Shown: in pieces, positions 12,814 through 24,694 of the stretch
How the letters are laid out: every line of letters starts with the position of its first letter
Position numbering within the stretch: position 1 is the stretch's first letter
Origin: Euptelea pleiosperma
Lineage: Eukaryota; Streptophyta; Magnoliopsida; Ranunculales; Eupteleaceae
DNA length: 64,000 nucleotides
NCBI GenBank assembly: GCA_035048495.1
Contig: CM068545.1
Coordinates: 45,626,450-45,690,449 of the forward strand
Direction of reading: 5' to 3'
Translations under genes and position numbers: made by a program
Notes under the pieces: generated by a model
What the model was told of the DNA's origin: nothing
Seen by the model: only the letters and a program-made list of their open reading frames with translations
Database searches by the model: none

Positions 12814-13500
12814 GAGTCAAATTACGAGATCCGGTTGCGAAAAAGTCACTTGTTATAAGCTTAGGAGTGTAACGCACAAACTGAGTCCAATTATAGCCAT
12901 TGATGCACGAACAGAGCAAACTTGTTCCGACTGTCCCGAATCTTGTTCCAAGTCTTCAAATGTGTTAAAACAATTATAATAGAAGATATTGAGTCAAATT
13001 ACGAGGTCCGGTTGTGAAAAAGTCACTAGTTATAAGCTAAGGAATGTAACGCACAAACTGAGTCCAATTAGAGTCATTGACGCACGAATGTGGCAAACTT
13101 GTTCCGACAGTCCCAAATCTTGTTCAACACTTCAAATGTGTTAAAACAATTGTAATACAAGATATTGAGCCAAAATACGAAGTCCGGTTACGAAAAAGTC
13201 AGTAATTATAGGCTTAGGAATGTAACACCCAAACTGAGTCCAATTAGAGACATTGACGAACGAATGGAGCAAACTTGTTCCGACTGTCCCAAATCTTGTT
13301 CCAAGTCTTCAAATGTGTTAAAACAATTGTAATAAAAGATATTGAGTCAAATTACGAGGTCCGGTTGTGAAAAAGTCACTAGTTATAAGCTAAGGAATGT
13401 AACGCACAAACTGAGTCCAATTAGAGTCATTGACGCACGAATGGGGCAAACTTGTTCCGACAATCCCGAATCTTGTTCAACACTTCAAATGTGTTAAAAC
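12814..13500 (+). repeat. Partial HOR copy 9, truncated by array breakpoint
   Basis: It holds m1 to m4 in the standard order. The m4-specific variant gacaatcccg is still present near 13,467. By about 13,541 the sequence has switched to a different lineage: ccggttacg in place of m5 ccggatacg, then gaatgtaaga, then aatggaagat in place of aatgaaacat. The switch lies inside homologous sequence, so the exact joint is only bracketed to about 13,470-13,541. Confidence 0.85.
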
Positions 13501-14404
13501 AATTGTAATACAAGATATTGAGCCAAAATACGAAGTCCGGTTACGAAAAAGTCAGTAATTATAGGCTTAGGAATGTAAGACCCAAACTGAGTCCAATTAG
13601 AGACATTGACGAACGAATGGAGCAAACTTGTTCCGACTGTCCCGAATCTTTTTTCAACAGTTCAAATGTGTTAAAACAATTGTAATGGAAGATATTGAGT
13701 CAAATTACGAGGTCCGGTTGTGCAAAAGTCACTAGTTATAAGCTTGGGAATGTAACGCACAAACTGAGTGCAATTGGAGTCATTTACGCACGAATGGGGT
13801 AAACTTGTTCCGACAGTCCCTAATCTTGTTCCAACACATCAAATGCGTTAAAACAATTGTAATAAAAGATATTGAGTCAAATTACAGATTCCGATTGCGA
13901 AAAAGTAAGTAATTATAGGCTTAGGAATGTAACACACAAATTGAGTCCAATTAGAGACATTGACGAACGGATGGAGCAAACTTCTTTCGACTGTCCCAAA
14001 TCTTGTTCATACACTTAAAATGTGTTGAAACAATAGTAATGGAAGAGTTTGAGTCAAATTACAGGGTCCGGTTGCGAAAAAGTCACTAGTTATAGGCTTC
14101 GGAATGTAACACACAAACTGAGTCCAAATAGAGACATTGACGCACGGATGGAGCAAAATTGTTGCGACTGTCCCGAATCTTTCTCAAACACTTCAAATGT
14201 GTTGAAACAATAGTAATGGAAGAGTTTGAGTCAAATTACGATGTCCGGTTGCACAAAAGTCACTAGTTATAGGCTTCGGAATGTAACAACCAAACTGAGT
14301 CCAATTAGAGTCATTGACGCACGGATGGAACAAACTTGTTTCAACTATCCCGATTCTTGTTCCAACACTTCAAATGTGTTAAAACAATTATAATAGAAGA
14401 TATT

Positions 14405-14518
14405 GAGTCAAATTAAGAATGTCCGGTTGTGAAAAAGTCAATAACAAACTTGTTCCGATTGTCCCGAATCTTGTTCCAACACTTCAAATGTGTTGAAACA
14501 ATTACAATGGAAGAGATT
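14405..14518 (+). repeat. Internally deleted monomer (113-114 bp), first of 19 copies
   Basis: Sequence runs from aaaaagtca directly into ataacaaacttgtt, losing about 64 bp of the monomer middle, including the second GAGTC block. Copies start at 14405, 16465, 17635, 20400, 21398, 26110, 28701, 37843, 42307, 45428, 47662, 49899, 50899, 54020, 57318, 58316, 61433, 62430 and 63430. Most are 113 bp; the one at 16465 is 109 bp. All share the same deletion joint, so one deletion event was later amplified as part of larger units. None occurs in the regular array before 13.5 kb. It is usually preceded by a monomer containing tttcaactatcccgattc. Confidence 0.92.
14471..14501. other. Dyad symmetry (potential hairpin) within the monomer, example copy
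   Basis: A 12-base left arm (ttgttccaacac) and a 12-base right arm (gtgttgaaacaa) pair with one C-A mismatch around a 7-base loop (ttcaaat). The same element recurs in a large share of monomers. Versions with gtgttaaaac or with tcttgttcaacac have a shorter stem. Confidence 0.75.
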
Positions 14519-17500
14519 GAGTCAAATTACGAGGTCCGGTTGTGCAAAACTCACTAGTTATCAGCTTTGGAATGTGACGCACAAACTGAGTCCAATTAGA
14601 GTCATTGATGCACGAATGGGACAAACTTGTTCCTATAGTCCCGAATCTTGTTCTAACACTTCAAATGTGTTAAAACAATTCTAATAGAAGATATTGAGTG
14701 AAATTACGAAGTCTGGTTGCGAAAAAGTCAGTAATTATAGGCTTAGGAATGTAACACCCAATCTGAGTCCAATTAGAGACATTGACGAACGAATGGAGCA
14801 AACTTGTTCCGACTGTCCCGAATCTTTTTTCAACAGTTTAAATGTGTTGAAACAATTGTATTGGAAGGTACTAAGTCAAATTACGAGATCCGGTTGTGCA
14901 AATGAAACTAGTTATAAGCTTGGGAATGTAACGCACAAACTGAGTCCAATTAGGGTCATTGACGCACGAATGCGGTAAACCTGTTCCGACAGTCCCGAAT
15001 CTTGTTCCAACACTTCAAATGTGTTGAAACAATTGTAATAGAAGATATTGAGTCAAATTACGAAGTCCGATTGCGAAAAAGTAAGTAATTATAGGCTTAG
15101 GAATGTAACAAACAAATTGAGTCCAATTAAAGACGTTGACGAACGGATGGAGCAAACTTCTTCCGACTGTCCTAAATCTTGTTCCAACACTTCAAATGTG
15201 TTGAAATAATAGTAATGGAAGAGTTTGAGTCAAATTACGGGGTCCGGTTGCGAAAAAGTCACTAGTTATAGGCTTCGGAATGTAACACACAAACTGAGTC
15301 CAATTAGCGACATTGACGCACGGATGGAGCAAAATTGTTTCGACTGTCCCGAATCTTTTTCAAACACTGCAAATGTGTTGAAACATTAGTAATAGAAGAG
15401 TTTGAGTCAAATTACGAGGTCCGGTTGCACAAAAGTCACTAGTTATAGGCTTCGGAATGTAACAAACAAACTGAGTCCAATTAGAGACATTGACGCACGA
15501 ATGGGGCAAGCTTGTTCCGACAGTCCCGAATCTTGTTCAACACTTCAAATGTGTTAAAACAATTGTAATACAAGATATTGAGCCAAAATACGAAGTCCGG
15601 TTACGAAAAAGTCAGTAATTATAGGCTTAGGAATGTAAGACCCAAACTGAGTCCAATTAGAGACATTGACGAACGAATGGAGCAAACTTGTTCCGACTGT
15701 CCCGAATCTTTTTTCAACAGTTCAAATGTGTTAAAACAATTGTAATGGAAGATATTGAGTCAAATTACGAGGTCCGGTTGTGCAAAAGTCACTAGTTATA
15801 AGCTTGGGAATGTAACGCACAAACTGAGTGCAATTGGAGTCATTTACGCACGAATGGGGTAAACTTGTTCCGACAGTCCCTAATCTTGTTCCAACACATC
15901 AAATGCGTTAAAACAATTGTAATAAAAGATATTGAGTCAAATTACAGATTCCGATTGCGAAAAAGTAAGTAATTATAGGCTTAGGAATGTAACACACAAA
16001 TTGAGTCCAATTAGAGACATTGACGAACGGATGGAGCAAACTTCTTTCGACTGTCCCAAATCTTGTTCATACACTTAAAATGTGTTGAAACAATAGTAAT
16101 GGAAGAGTTTGAGTCAAATTACAGGGTCCGGTTGCGAAAAAGTCACTAGTTATAGGCTTCGGAATGTAACACACAAACTGAGTCCAAATAGAGACATTGA
16201 CGCACGGATGGAGCAAAATTGTTGCGACTGTCCCGAATCTTTCTCAAACACTTCAAATGTGTTGAAACAATAGTAATGGAAGAGTTTGAGTCAAATTACG
16301 ATGTCCGGTTGTACAAAAGTCACTAGTTATAGGCTTCGGAATGTAACAACCAAACTGAGTCCAATTAGAGTCATTGACGCACGGATGGAACAAACTTGTT
16401 TCAACTATCCCGATTCTTGTTCCAACACTTCAAATGTGTTAAAACAATTATAATAGAAGATATTGAGTCAAATTACGACGGTTGTGAAAAAGTCAATAAC
16501 AAACTTGTTCCGATTGTCCCGAATCTTGTTCCAACACTTCAAATGTGTTGAAACAATTACAATGGAAGAGATTGAGTCAAATTACGAGGTCCGGTTGTGC
16601 AAAACTCACTAGTTCTAAGCTTTGGAATGTGACGAACAAACTGAGTCCAATTAGAGTCATTGATGCACGAATGGGACAAACTTGTTCCTATAGTCCCGAA
16701 TCTTGTTCTAACACTTCAAATGTGTTAAAACAATTCTAATAGAAGATATTGAGTGAAATTACGAAGTCTGGTTGCGAAAAAGTCAGTAATTATAGGCTTA
16801 GGAATGTAACACCCAATCTGAGTCCAATTAGAGACATTGACGAACGAATGGAGCAAACTTGTTTCGACTGTCCCGAATCTTTTTTCAACAGTTCAAATGG
16901 GTTAAAACAATTGTAATGGAAGATATTGAGTCAAATTACGAGGTCCGGTTGTGCAAAAGTCACTAGTTATAAGCTTGGGAATGTAACGCACAAACTGAGT
17001 GCAATTGGAGTCATTTACGCACGAATGGGGTAAACTTGTTCCGACAGTCCCTAATCTTGTTCCAACACATCAAATGCGTTAAAACAATTGTAATAGAAGA
17101 TATTGAGTCAAATTACAGATTCCGATTGCGAAAAAGTAAGTAATTATAGGCTTAGGAATGTAACACACAAATTGAGTCCAATTAGAGACATTGATGAACG
17201 GATGGAGCAAACTTCTTTCGACTGTCCCAAATCTTGTTCATACACTTAAAATGTGTTGAAACAATAGTACTGGAAGAGTTTGAGTCAAATTACAGGGTCC
17301 GGTTGCGAAAAAGTCACTAGTTATAGGCTTCGGAATGTAACACACAAACTGAGTCCAAATAGAGACATTGACGCACGGATGGAGCAAAATTGTTGCGACT
17401 GTCCCGAATCTTTCTCAAACACTTCAAATTTTTGAAACAATAGTAATGGAAGAGTTTGAGTCAAATTACGATGTCCGGTTGCACAAAAGTCACTAGTTAT

Positions 17501-19889
17501 AGGCTTCGGAATGTAACAACCAAACTGAGTCCAATTAGAGTCATTGACGCACGGATGGAACAAACTTGTTTCAACTATCCCGATTCTTGTTCCAACACTT
17601 CAAATGTGTTAAAACAATTATAATAGAAGATATTGAGCCAAATTACGAAGTCCGGTTGTAAAAAAGTCAATAACAAACTTGTTCCGATTGTCCCGAATCT
17701 CGTTCCAACACTTCAAATGTGTTGAAACAATTACAATGGAAGAGATTGAGTCAAATTACGAGGTCCGGTTGTGCAAAACTCACTAGTTATAAGCTTTTGA
17801 ATGTGACGCACAAACTGAGTCCAATTAGAGTCATTGATGCACGAATGGGACAAACTTGTTCCTATAGTCCCGAATCTTGTTCTAAGACTTCAAATGTGTT
17901 AAAACAATTCTAATAGAAGATATTGAGTGAAATTACGAAGTCTGGTTGCGAAAAAGTCAGTAATTATAGGCTTAGGAATGTAACACCCAATCTGAGTCCA
18001 ATTAGAGACATTGACGAACGAATGGAGCAAACTTGTTCCGACTGTCCCGAATCTTTTTTCAACAGTTTAAATGTGTTGACACAATTGTAATGGAAGATAC
18101 TAAGTCAAATTACGAGATCCGGTTGTGCAAATGAAACTAGTTATAAGCTTGGGAATGTAACGCACAAACTGAGTCCAATTAGGGTCATTGACGCACGAAT
18201 GCGGTAAACCTGTTCCGACAGTCCCGAATCTTGTTCCAACACTTCAAATGTGTTGAAACAATTTTATAGAAGATATTGAGTCAAATTACGAAGTCCGATT
18301 GCGAGAAAGTAAGTAATTATAGGCTTAGGAATGTAACAAACAAATTGAGTCCAATTAAAGACGTTGACGAACGGATGGAGCAAACTTCTTCCGACTGTCC
18401 TAAATCTTGTTCCAACACTTCAAATGTGTTGAAATAATAGTAATGGAAGAGTTTGAGTCAAATTACGGGGTCCGGTTGCGAAAAAGTCACTAGTTATAGG
18501 CTTCGGAATGTAACACACAAACTGAGTCCAATTAGCGACATTGACACACGGATGGAGCAAAATTGTTTTGACTGTCCCGAATCTTTTTCAAACACTGCAA
18601 ATGTGTTGAAACATTAGTAATAGAAGAGTTTGAGTCAAATTACGAGGTCCGGTTGCACAAAAGTCACTAGTTATAGGCTTCGGAATGTAACAAACAAACT
18701 GAGTCCAATTAGAGACATTGACGCACGAATGGGGCAAGCTTGTTCCGACAGTCCCGAATCTTGTTCAACACTTCAAATGTGTTAAAACAATTGTAATACA
18801 AGATATTGAGCCAAAATACGAACTCCGGTTACGAAAAAGTCAGTAATTATAGGCTTAGGAATGTAACACCCAAACTGAGTCCAATTAGAGACATTGACGA
18901 ACGAATGGAGCAAACTTGTTCCGACTGTCCCGAATCTTTTTTCAACAGTTCAAATGTGTTAAAACAATTGTAATGGAAGATATTGAGTCAAATTACGAGG
19001 TCCGGTTGTGCAAAACTCACTAGTTATAAGCTTTGGAATGTGACGCACAAACTGAGTCCAATTAGAGTCATTGATGCACGAATGGGACAAACTTGTTCCT
19101 ATAGTCCCGAATCTTGTTCTAACACTTCAAATGTGTTAAAACAATTCTAATAGAAGATATTGAGTGAAATTACGAAGTCTGGTTGTAAAAAAGTCAGTAA
19201 TTATAGGCTTAGGAATGTAACACCCAATCTGAGTCCAATTAGAGACATTGACGAACGAATGGAGCAAACTTGTTCCGATTGTCCCGAATCTTTTTTCAAC
19301 AGTTCAAATGTGTTGAAACAATTGTAATGGAAGATACTAAGTCAAATTACGAGATCCGGTTGTGCAAATGAAACTAGTTATAAGCTTGGGAATGTAACGC
19401 ACAAACTGAGTCCAATTAGGGTCATTGACGCACGAATGCGGTAAACCTGTTACGACAGTCCCGAATCTTGTTCAACACTTCAAATGTATTAAAACAATTG
19501 TAATACAAGATATTGAGCCAAAATACGAAGTCCGGTTACGAAAAAGTCAGTAATTATAGGCTTAGGAATGTAACACCCAAACTGAGTCCAATTAGAGACA
19601 TTGACGAACGAATGGAGCAAACTTGTTCCGACTGTCCCGAATCTTTTTTCAACAGTTCAAATGTGTTAAAACAATTGTAATGGAAGATATTGAGTCAAAT
19701 TACGAGGTCCGGTTGTGCAAAAGTCACTAGTTATAAGCTTGGGAATGTAACGCACAAACTGAGTGCAATTGGAGTCATTTACGCACGAATGGGGTAAACT
19801 TGTTCCGACAGTCCCTAATCTTGTTCCAACACATCAAATGCATTAAAACAATTGTAATAGAAGATATTGAGTCAAATTACAGATTCCGA

Positions 19890-22219
19890 TTGCGAAAAAG
19901 TAAGTAATTATAGGCTTAGGAATGTAACACACAAATTGAGTCCAATTAGAGACATTGACGAACGGATGGAGCAAACTTCTTTCGACTGTCCCAAATCTTG
20001 TTCATACACTTCAAATGTGTTGAAACAATAGTAATGGAAGAGTTTGAGTCAAATTACAGGGTCCGGTTGCGAAAAAGTCACTAGTTATAGGCTTCGGAAT
20101 GTAACACACAAACTGAGTCCAAATAGAGACATTGACGCACGGATGGAGCAAAATTGTTGCGACTGTCCCGAATCTTTCTCAAACACTTCAAATGTGTTGA
20201 AACAATAGTAATGGAAGAGTTTGAGTCAAATTACGATGTCCAGTGGCACAAAAGTCACTAGTTATAGGCTTCGGAATGTAACAACCAAACTGAGTCCAAT
20301 TAGAGTCATTGACGCACGGATGGAACAAACTTGTTTCAACTATCCCGATTCTTGTTTCAACACTTCAAATGCGTTAAAACAATTATAATAAAATATATCG
20401 AGTCAAATTACGAAGTCCGGTTGCGAAAAAGTCTATAACAAACTTGTTCCGATTGTCCCGAATCTTGTTCCAACACTTCAAATGTGTTGAAACAATTGCA
20501 ATGGAAGAGATTGAGTCAAATTACGAGGTCCGGTTGTGCAAAACTCACTAGTTATAAGCTTTGGAATGTGACGCACAAACTGAGTCCAATTAGAGTCATT
20601 GATGCACGAATGGGACAAACTTGTTCCTATAGTCCCGAATCTTGTTCTAACACTTCAAATGTGTTAAAACAATTCTAATAGAAGATATTGAGTGAAATTA
20701 CGAAGTCTGGTTGCGAAAAAGTCAGTAATTATAGGCTTAGGAATGTAACACCCAATCTGAGTCCAATTAGGGACATTGACGAACGAATGGAGCAAACTTG
20801 TTCCGACAGTCCCGAATCTTGTTCCAACACATCAAATGTGTTAAAACAATTGTAATAGAAGATATTGAGTCAAATTACGGATTCCGATTGCGAAAAAGTA
20901 AGTAATTATAGGCTTAGGAATGTAACACACAAATTGAGTCCAATTAGAGACATTGACGAACGGATGGAGCAAACTTCTTTCGACTGTCCCAAATCTTGTT
21001 CATACACTTCAAATGTGTTGAAACAATAGTAATGGAAGAGTTTGAGTCAAATTACAGGGTCCGGTTGCGAAAAAGTCACTAGTTATAGGCTTCGGAATGT
21101 AACACACAAACTGAGTCCAAATAGAGACATTGACGCACGGATGGAGCAAAATTGTTGCGACTGTCCCGAATCTTTCTCAAACACTTCAAATGTGTTGAAA
21201 CAATAGTAATGGAAGAGTTTGAGTCAAATTACGATGTCCAGTGGCACAAAAGTCACTAGTTATAGGCTTCGGAATGTAACAACCAAACTGAGTCCAATTA
21301 GAGTCATTGACGCACGGATGGAACAAACTTGTTTCAACTATCCCGATTCTTGTTTCAACACTTCAAATGCGTTAAAACAATTATAATAAAATATATCGAG
21401 TCAAATTACGAAGTCCGGTTGCGAAAAAGTCTATAACAAACTTGTTCCGATTGTCCCGAATCTTGTTCCAACACTTCAAATGTGTTGAAACAATTGCAAT
21501 GGAAGAGATTGAGTCAAATTACGAGGTCCGGTTGTGCAAAACTCACTAGTTATAAGCTTTGGAATGTGACGCACAAACTGAGTCCAATTAGAGTCATTGA
21601 TGCACGAATGGGACAAACTTGTTCCTATAGTCCCGAATCTTGTTCTAACACTTCAAATGTGTTTAAAACAATTCTAATAGAAGATATTGAGTGAAATTAC
21701 GAAGTCTGGTTGCGAAAAAGTCAGTAATTATAGGCTTAGGAATGTAACACCCAATCTGAGTCCAATTAGGGACATTGACGAACGAATGGAGCAAACTTGT
21801 TCCGACAGTCCCGAATCTTGTTCCAACACATCAAATGTGTTAAAACAATTGTAATAGAAGATATTGAGTCAAATTACGGATTCCGATTGCGAAAAAGTAA
21901 GTAATTATAGGCTTAGGAATGTAACACACAAATTGAGTCCAATTAGAGACATTGACGAACGGATGGAGCAAACTTCTTTCGACTGTCCAAAATCTTGTTC
22001 ATACACTTCAAATGTGTTGAAACAATAGTAATGGAAGAGTTTGAGTCAAATTACAGGGTCCGATTGCGAAAAAGTCACTAGTTATAGGCTTCGGAATGTA
22101 ACACACAAACTGAGTCCAAATAGAGACATTGACGCACGGATGGAGCAAAACTGTTGCGACTGTCCCGAATCTTTCTCAAACACTTCAAATGTGTTGAAAC
22201 AATAGTAATGGAAGAGTTT
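19890..22219 (+). repeat. 6-mer HOR (about 998 bp) in tandem
   Basis: The unit is five full monomers plus one 113 bp deleted monomer (about 998 bp). Deleted monomers start at 20400 and 21398, exactly 998 bp apart. The rare variant ccagtggcac at 20,240 recurs at 21,238, and aaatatatcgag recurs with it. The second unit has an extra T (gtttaaaac near 21,662). A partial third unit runs on to about 22,200, where the array switches to a 7-mer register. Units of 998-1,000 bp are also seen at 49,899-50,898, 57,318-58,315 and 62,430-63,429. Confidence 0.88.
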
Positions 22220-24694
22220 GAGTCAAATTACGATGTCCGGTTGCACAAAAGTCACTAGTTATAGGCTTCGGAATGTAACAAACAAACTGAGTCCAATTAG
22301 AGACATTGACGCAGGGATAGAGCAAACTTGTTTCGATTGTCCCGAATCCTGTTCCAAGACTTTAAATGTGTTGAAACAATTGCAATGGAACAGATTGAGT
22401 CAAATTACGAGATCCGGTTGCGAAAAAGTCACTTGTTATAAGCTTAGGAGTGTAACGCACAAACTGAGTCCAATTATAGCCATTGACGCACGAACGGAGC
22501 AAACTTGTTCCGACTGTCCCGAATCTTGTTCCAAGTCTTCAAATGTGTTAAAAGAATTGTAATAGAAGATATTGAGTCAAATTACGAGGTCCGGTTGTGA
22601 AAAAGTCACTAGTTATAAGCTAAGGAATGTAACGCACAAACTGAGTCCAATTAGAGTCATTGACGCACGAATGGGGCAAACTTGTTCCGACAGTCCCGAA
22701 TCTTGTTCAACACTTCAAATGTGTTAAAACAATTGTAATACAAGATATTGAGCCAAAATACGAAGTCCAGTTACGAAAAAGTCAGTAATTATAGGCTTAG
22801 GAATGTAACACCCAAACTGAGTCCATTTAGATACATTGACGAACGAATGGAGCAAACTTGTTCCGACTGTCCCGAATCTTTTTTCAACAGTTCAAATGTG
22901 TTGAAACAATTGTAATGGAAGATACTAAGTCAAATTACGAGATCCGGTTGTGCAAATGAAACTAGTTATAAGCTTGGGAATGTAATGCACAAACTGAGTC
23001 CAATTAGGGTCATTGACGGATGAATGCGGTAAACCTGTTCCGACAGTCCCGAATCTTGTTCCAACACTTCAAATGTGTTGAAACAATTGTAATAGAAGAT
23101 ATTGAGTCAAATTACGAAGTCCGATTGCGAAAAAGTAAGTAATTATAGGCTTAGGAATGTAACAAACAAATTGAGTCCAATTAAAGACGTTGACGAACGG
23201 ATGGAGCAAACTTCTTCCGACTGTCCTAAATCTTGTTGCAACACTTCAAATGTGTTGAAATAATAGTAATGGAAGAGTTTGAGACAAATTACGGGGTCCG
23301 GTTGCGAAAAAGTCACTAGTTATATGCTTCGGAATGTAACACACAAACTGAGTCCAATTAGCGACATTGACGCACGGATGGAGCAAAATTGTTTCGACTG
23401 TCCCGAATCTTTTTCAAACACTACAAATGTGTTGAAACATTAGTAATATAAGAGTTTGAGTCAAATTACGAGGTCCGGTTGCACAAAAGTCACTAGTTAT
23501 AGGCTTCGGAATGTAACAAACAAACTGAGTCCAATTAGAGACATTGACGCACGGATGGAGCAAACTTGTTTCGATTGTCCCGAATCTTGTTCCAAGACTT
23601 TAAATGTGTTGAAACAATTGCAATGGAACAGATTGAGTCAAATTACGAGATCCGGTTGCGAAAAAGTCACTTGTTATAAGCTTAGGAGTGTAACGCACAA
23701 ACTGAGTCCAATTATAGCCATTGACGCACGAACGGAGCAAGCTTGTTCCGCTGTCCCGAATCTTGTTCCAAGTCTTCAAATGTGTTAAAACAATTGTAAT
23801 AGAAGATGTTGAGTCAAATTACGAGGTCCGGTTGTGAAAAAGTCACTAGTTATAAGCTAAGGAATGTAACGCACAAACTGAGTCCAATTAGAGTCATTGA
23901 CGCACGAATGGGGCAAACTTGTTCCGACAGTCCCGAATCTTGTTCAACACTTCAAATGTGTTAAAACAATTGTAATACAAGATATTGAGCCAAAATACGA
24001 AGTCCGGTTACGAAAAAGTCAGTAATTATAGGCTTAGGAATGTAACACCCAAACTGAGTCCAATTAGAGGCATTGACGAACGAATGGAGCAAACTTGTTC
24101 CGACTGTCCCGAATCTTTTTTCAACAGTTCAAATGTGTTAAAACAATTGTAATGGAAGATATTGAGTCAAATTACGAGGTCCGGTTGTGCAAAAGTCACT
24201 AGTTATAAGCTTGGGAATGTAACGCACAAACTGAGTGCAATTGGAGTCATTTACGCACGAATGGGGTAAACTTGTTCCGACAGTCCCGAATCTTGTTCCA
24301 ACACATCAAATGCGTTAAAACAATTGTAATAGAAGATATTGAGTCAAATTACAGATTCCGATTGCGAAAAAGTAAGTAATTATAGGCTTAGGAATGTAAC
24401 AAACAAATTGAGTCCAATTAGAGACATTGACGAACGGATGGAGCAAACTTCTTTCGACTGTCCCAAATCTTTTTCATACACTTCAAATGTGTTGAAACAA
24501 TAGTAATGGAAGAGTTTGAGTCAAATTACAGGGTCCGGTTGCGAAAAAGTCACTAGTTATAGGCTTCGGAATGTAACACACAAACTGAGTCCAAATAGAG
24601 ACATTGAAGCACGGATGGAGCAAAATTGTTGCGACTATCCCGAATCTTTCTCAAACACTTCAAATGTGTTGAAACAATAGTAATTGAAGAGTTT
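22220..24694 (+). repeat. 7-mer HOR copies (about 1,238 bp each)
   Basis: m9-type monomers start at 22220, 23458 and 24695, giving units of 1,238 and 1,237 bp (seven monomers). Each begins m9, m1, m2, m3-like as in the 9-mer, but lacks the extra m4-m5 pair. The first unit carries the gatactaagtc monomer, while the second has the m6-m7-m8 series. They therefore share architecture but have exchanged monomer subtypes. One base is missing near 23,750 (ttccgctgtccc). Confidence 0.83.

Larger units (their letters stand above)
1..13500 (+). repeat. Satellite array, regular 9-monomer HOR (1,590 bp unit)
   Basis: The conserved GAGTCAAAT-type block recurs at 92, 269, 445 (as GAGCCAAAA), 622, 798, 975, 1152, 1328, 1505 and 1682. 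Monomers are therefore 176 or 177 bp, and the tenth is the first one again. Nine monomers make a 1,590 bp higher-order unit. Copies start at 92, 1682, 3272, 4862, 6452, 8043, 9634, 11224 and 12814; two units are 1,591 bp because of single T insertions. Copies differ at only scattered positions, while monomers within a unit differ much more, which is the classic HOR signature. HindIII (AAGCTT) occurs only in m1 and m6, at 135 and 1018 in the first copy. No gene is present. A centromeric role is inferred from monomer size and homogenisation and is not shown by the sequence. Confidence 0.96.
13501..19890 (+). repeat. Mosaic satellite with nested segmental repeats
   Basis: The same 176-177 bp family continues without the 1,590 bp register. 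About 13,470-14,840 recurs at 15,530-16,900 (offset 2,060, then 2,055 after a small deletion near 16,478). About 15,740-16,900 recurs at 16,912-18,070 (offset 1,171-1,174). About 14,694-15,760 recurs at 17,923-18,985 (offset about 3,229). These overlapping offsets show successive unequal exchanges. Marker variants include gaatgtaagac (13,571; 15,631) and gaagatactaagtc monomers (14,863; 18,090; 19,330). No gene is seen. Confidence 0.87.

Noticed and set aside
1..13500. CRISPR-like regular repeat spacing
   Set aside because: Units are contiguous 176-177 bp monomers without unique spacers, and plant LINEs show a eukaryotic context.
17321..17563. Minus-strand open frames in the satellite (also near 30,380, 45,692, 48,271, 50,579, 57,927 and 63,113)
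   Set aside because: Reverse-strand readings of the same monomers with no recognisable domain.
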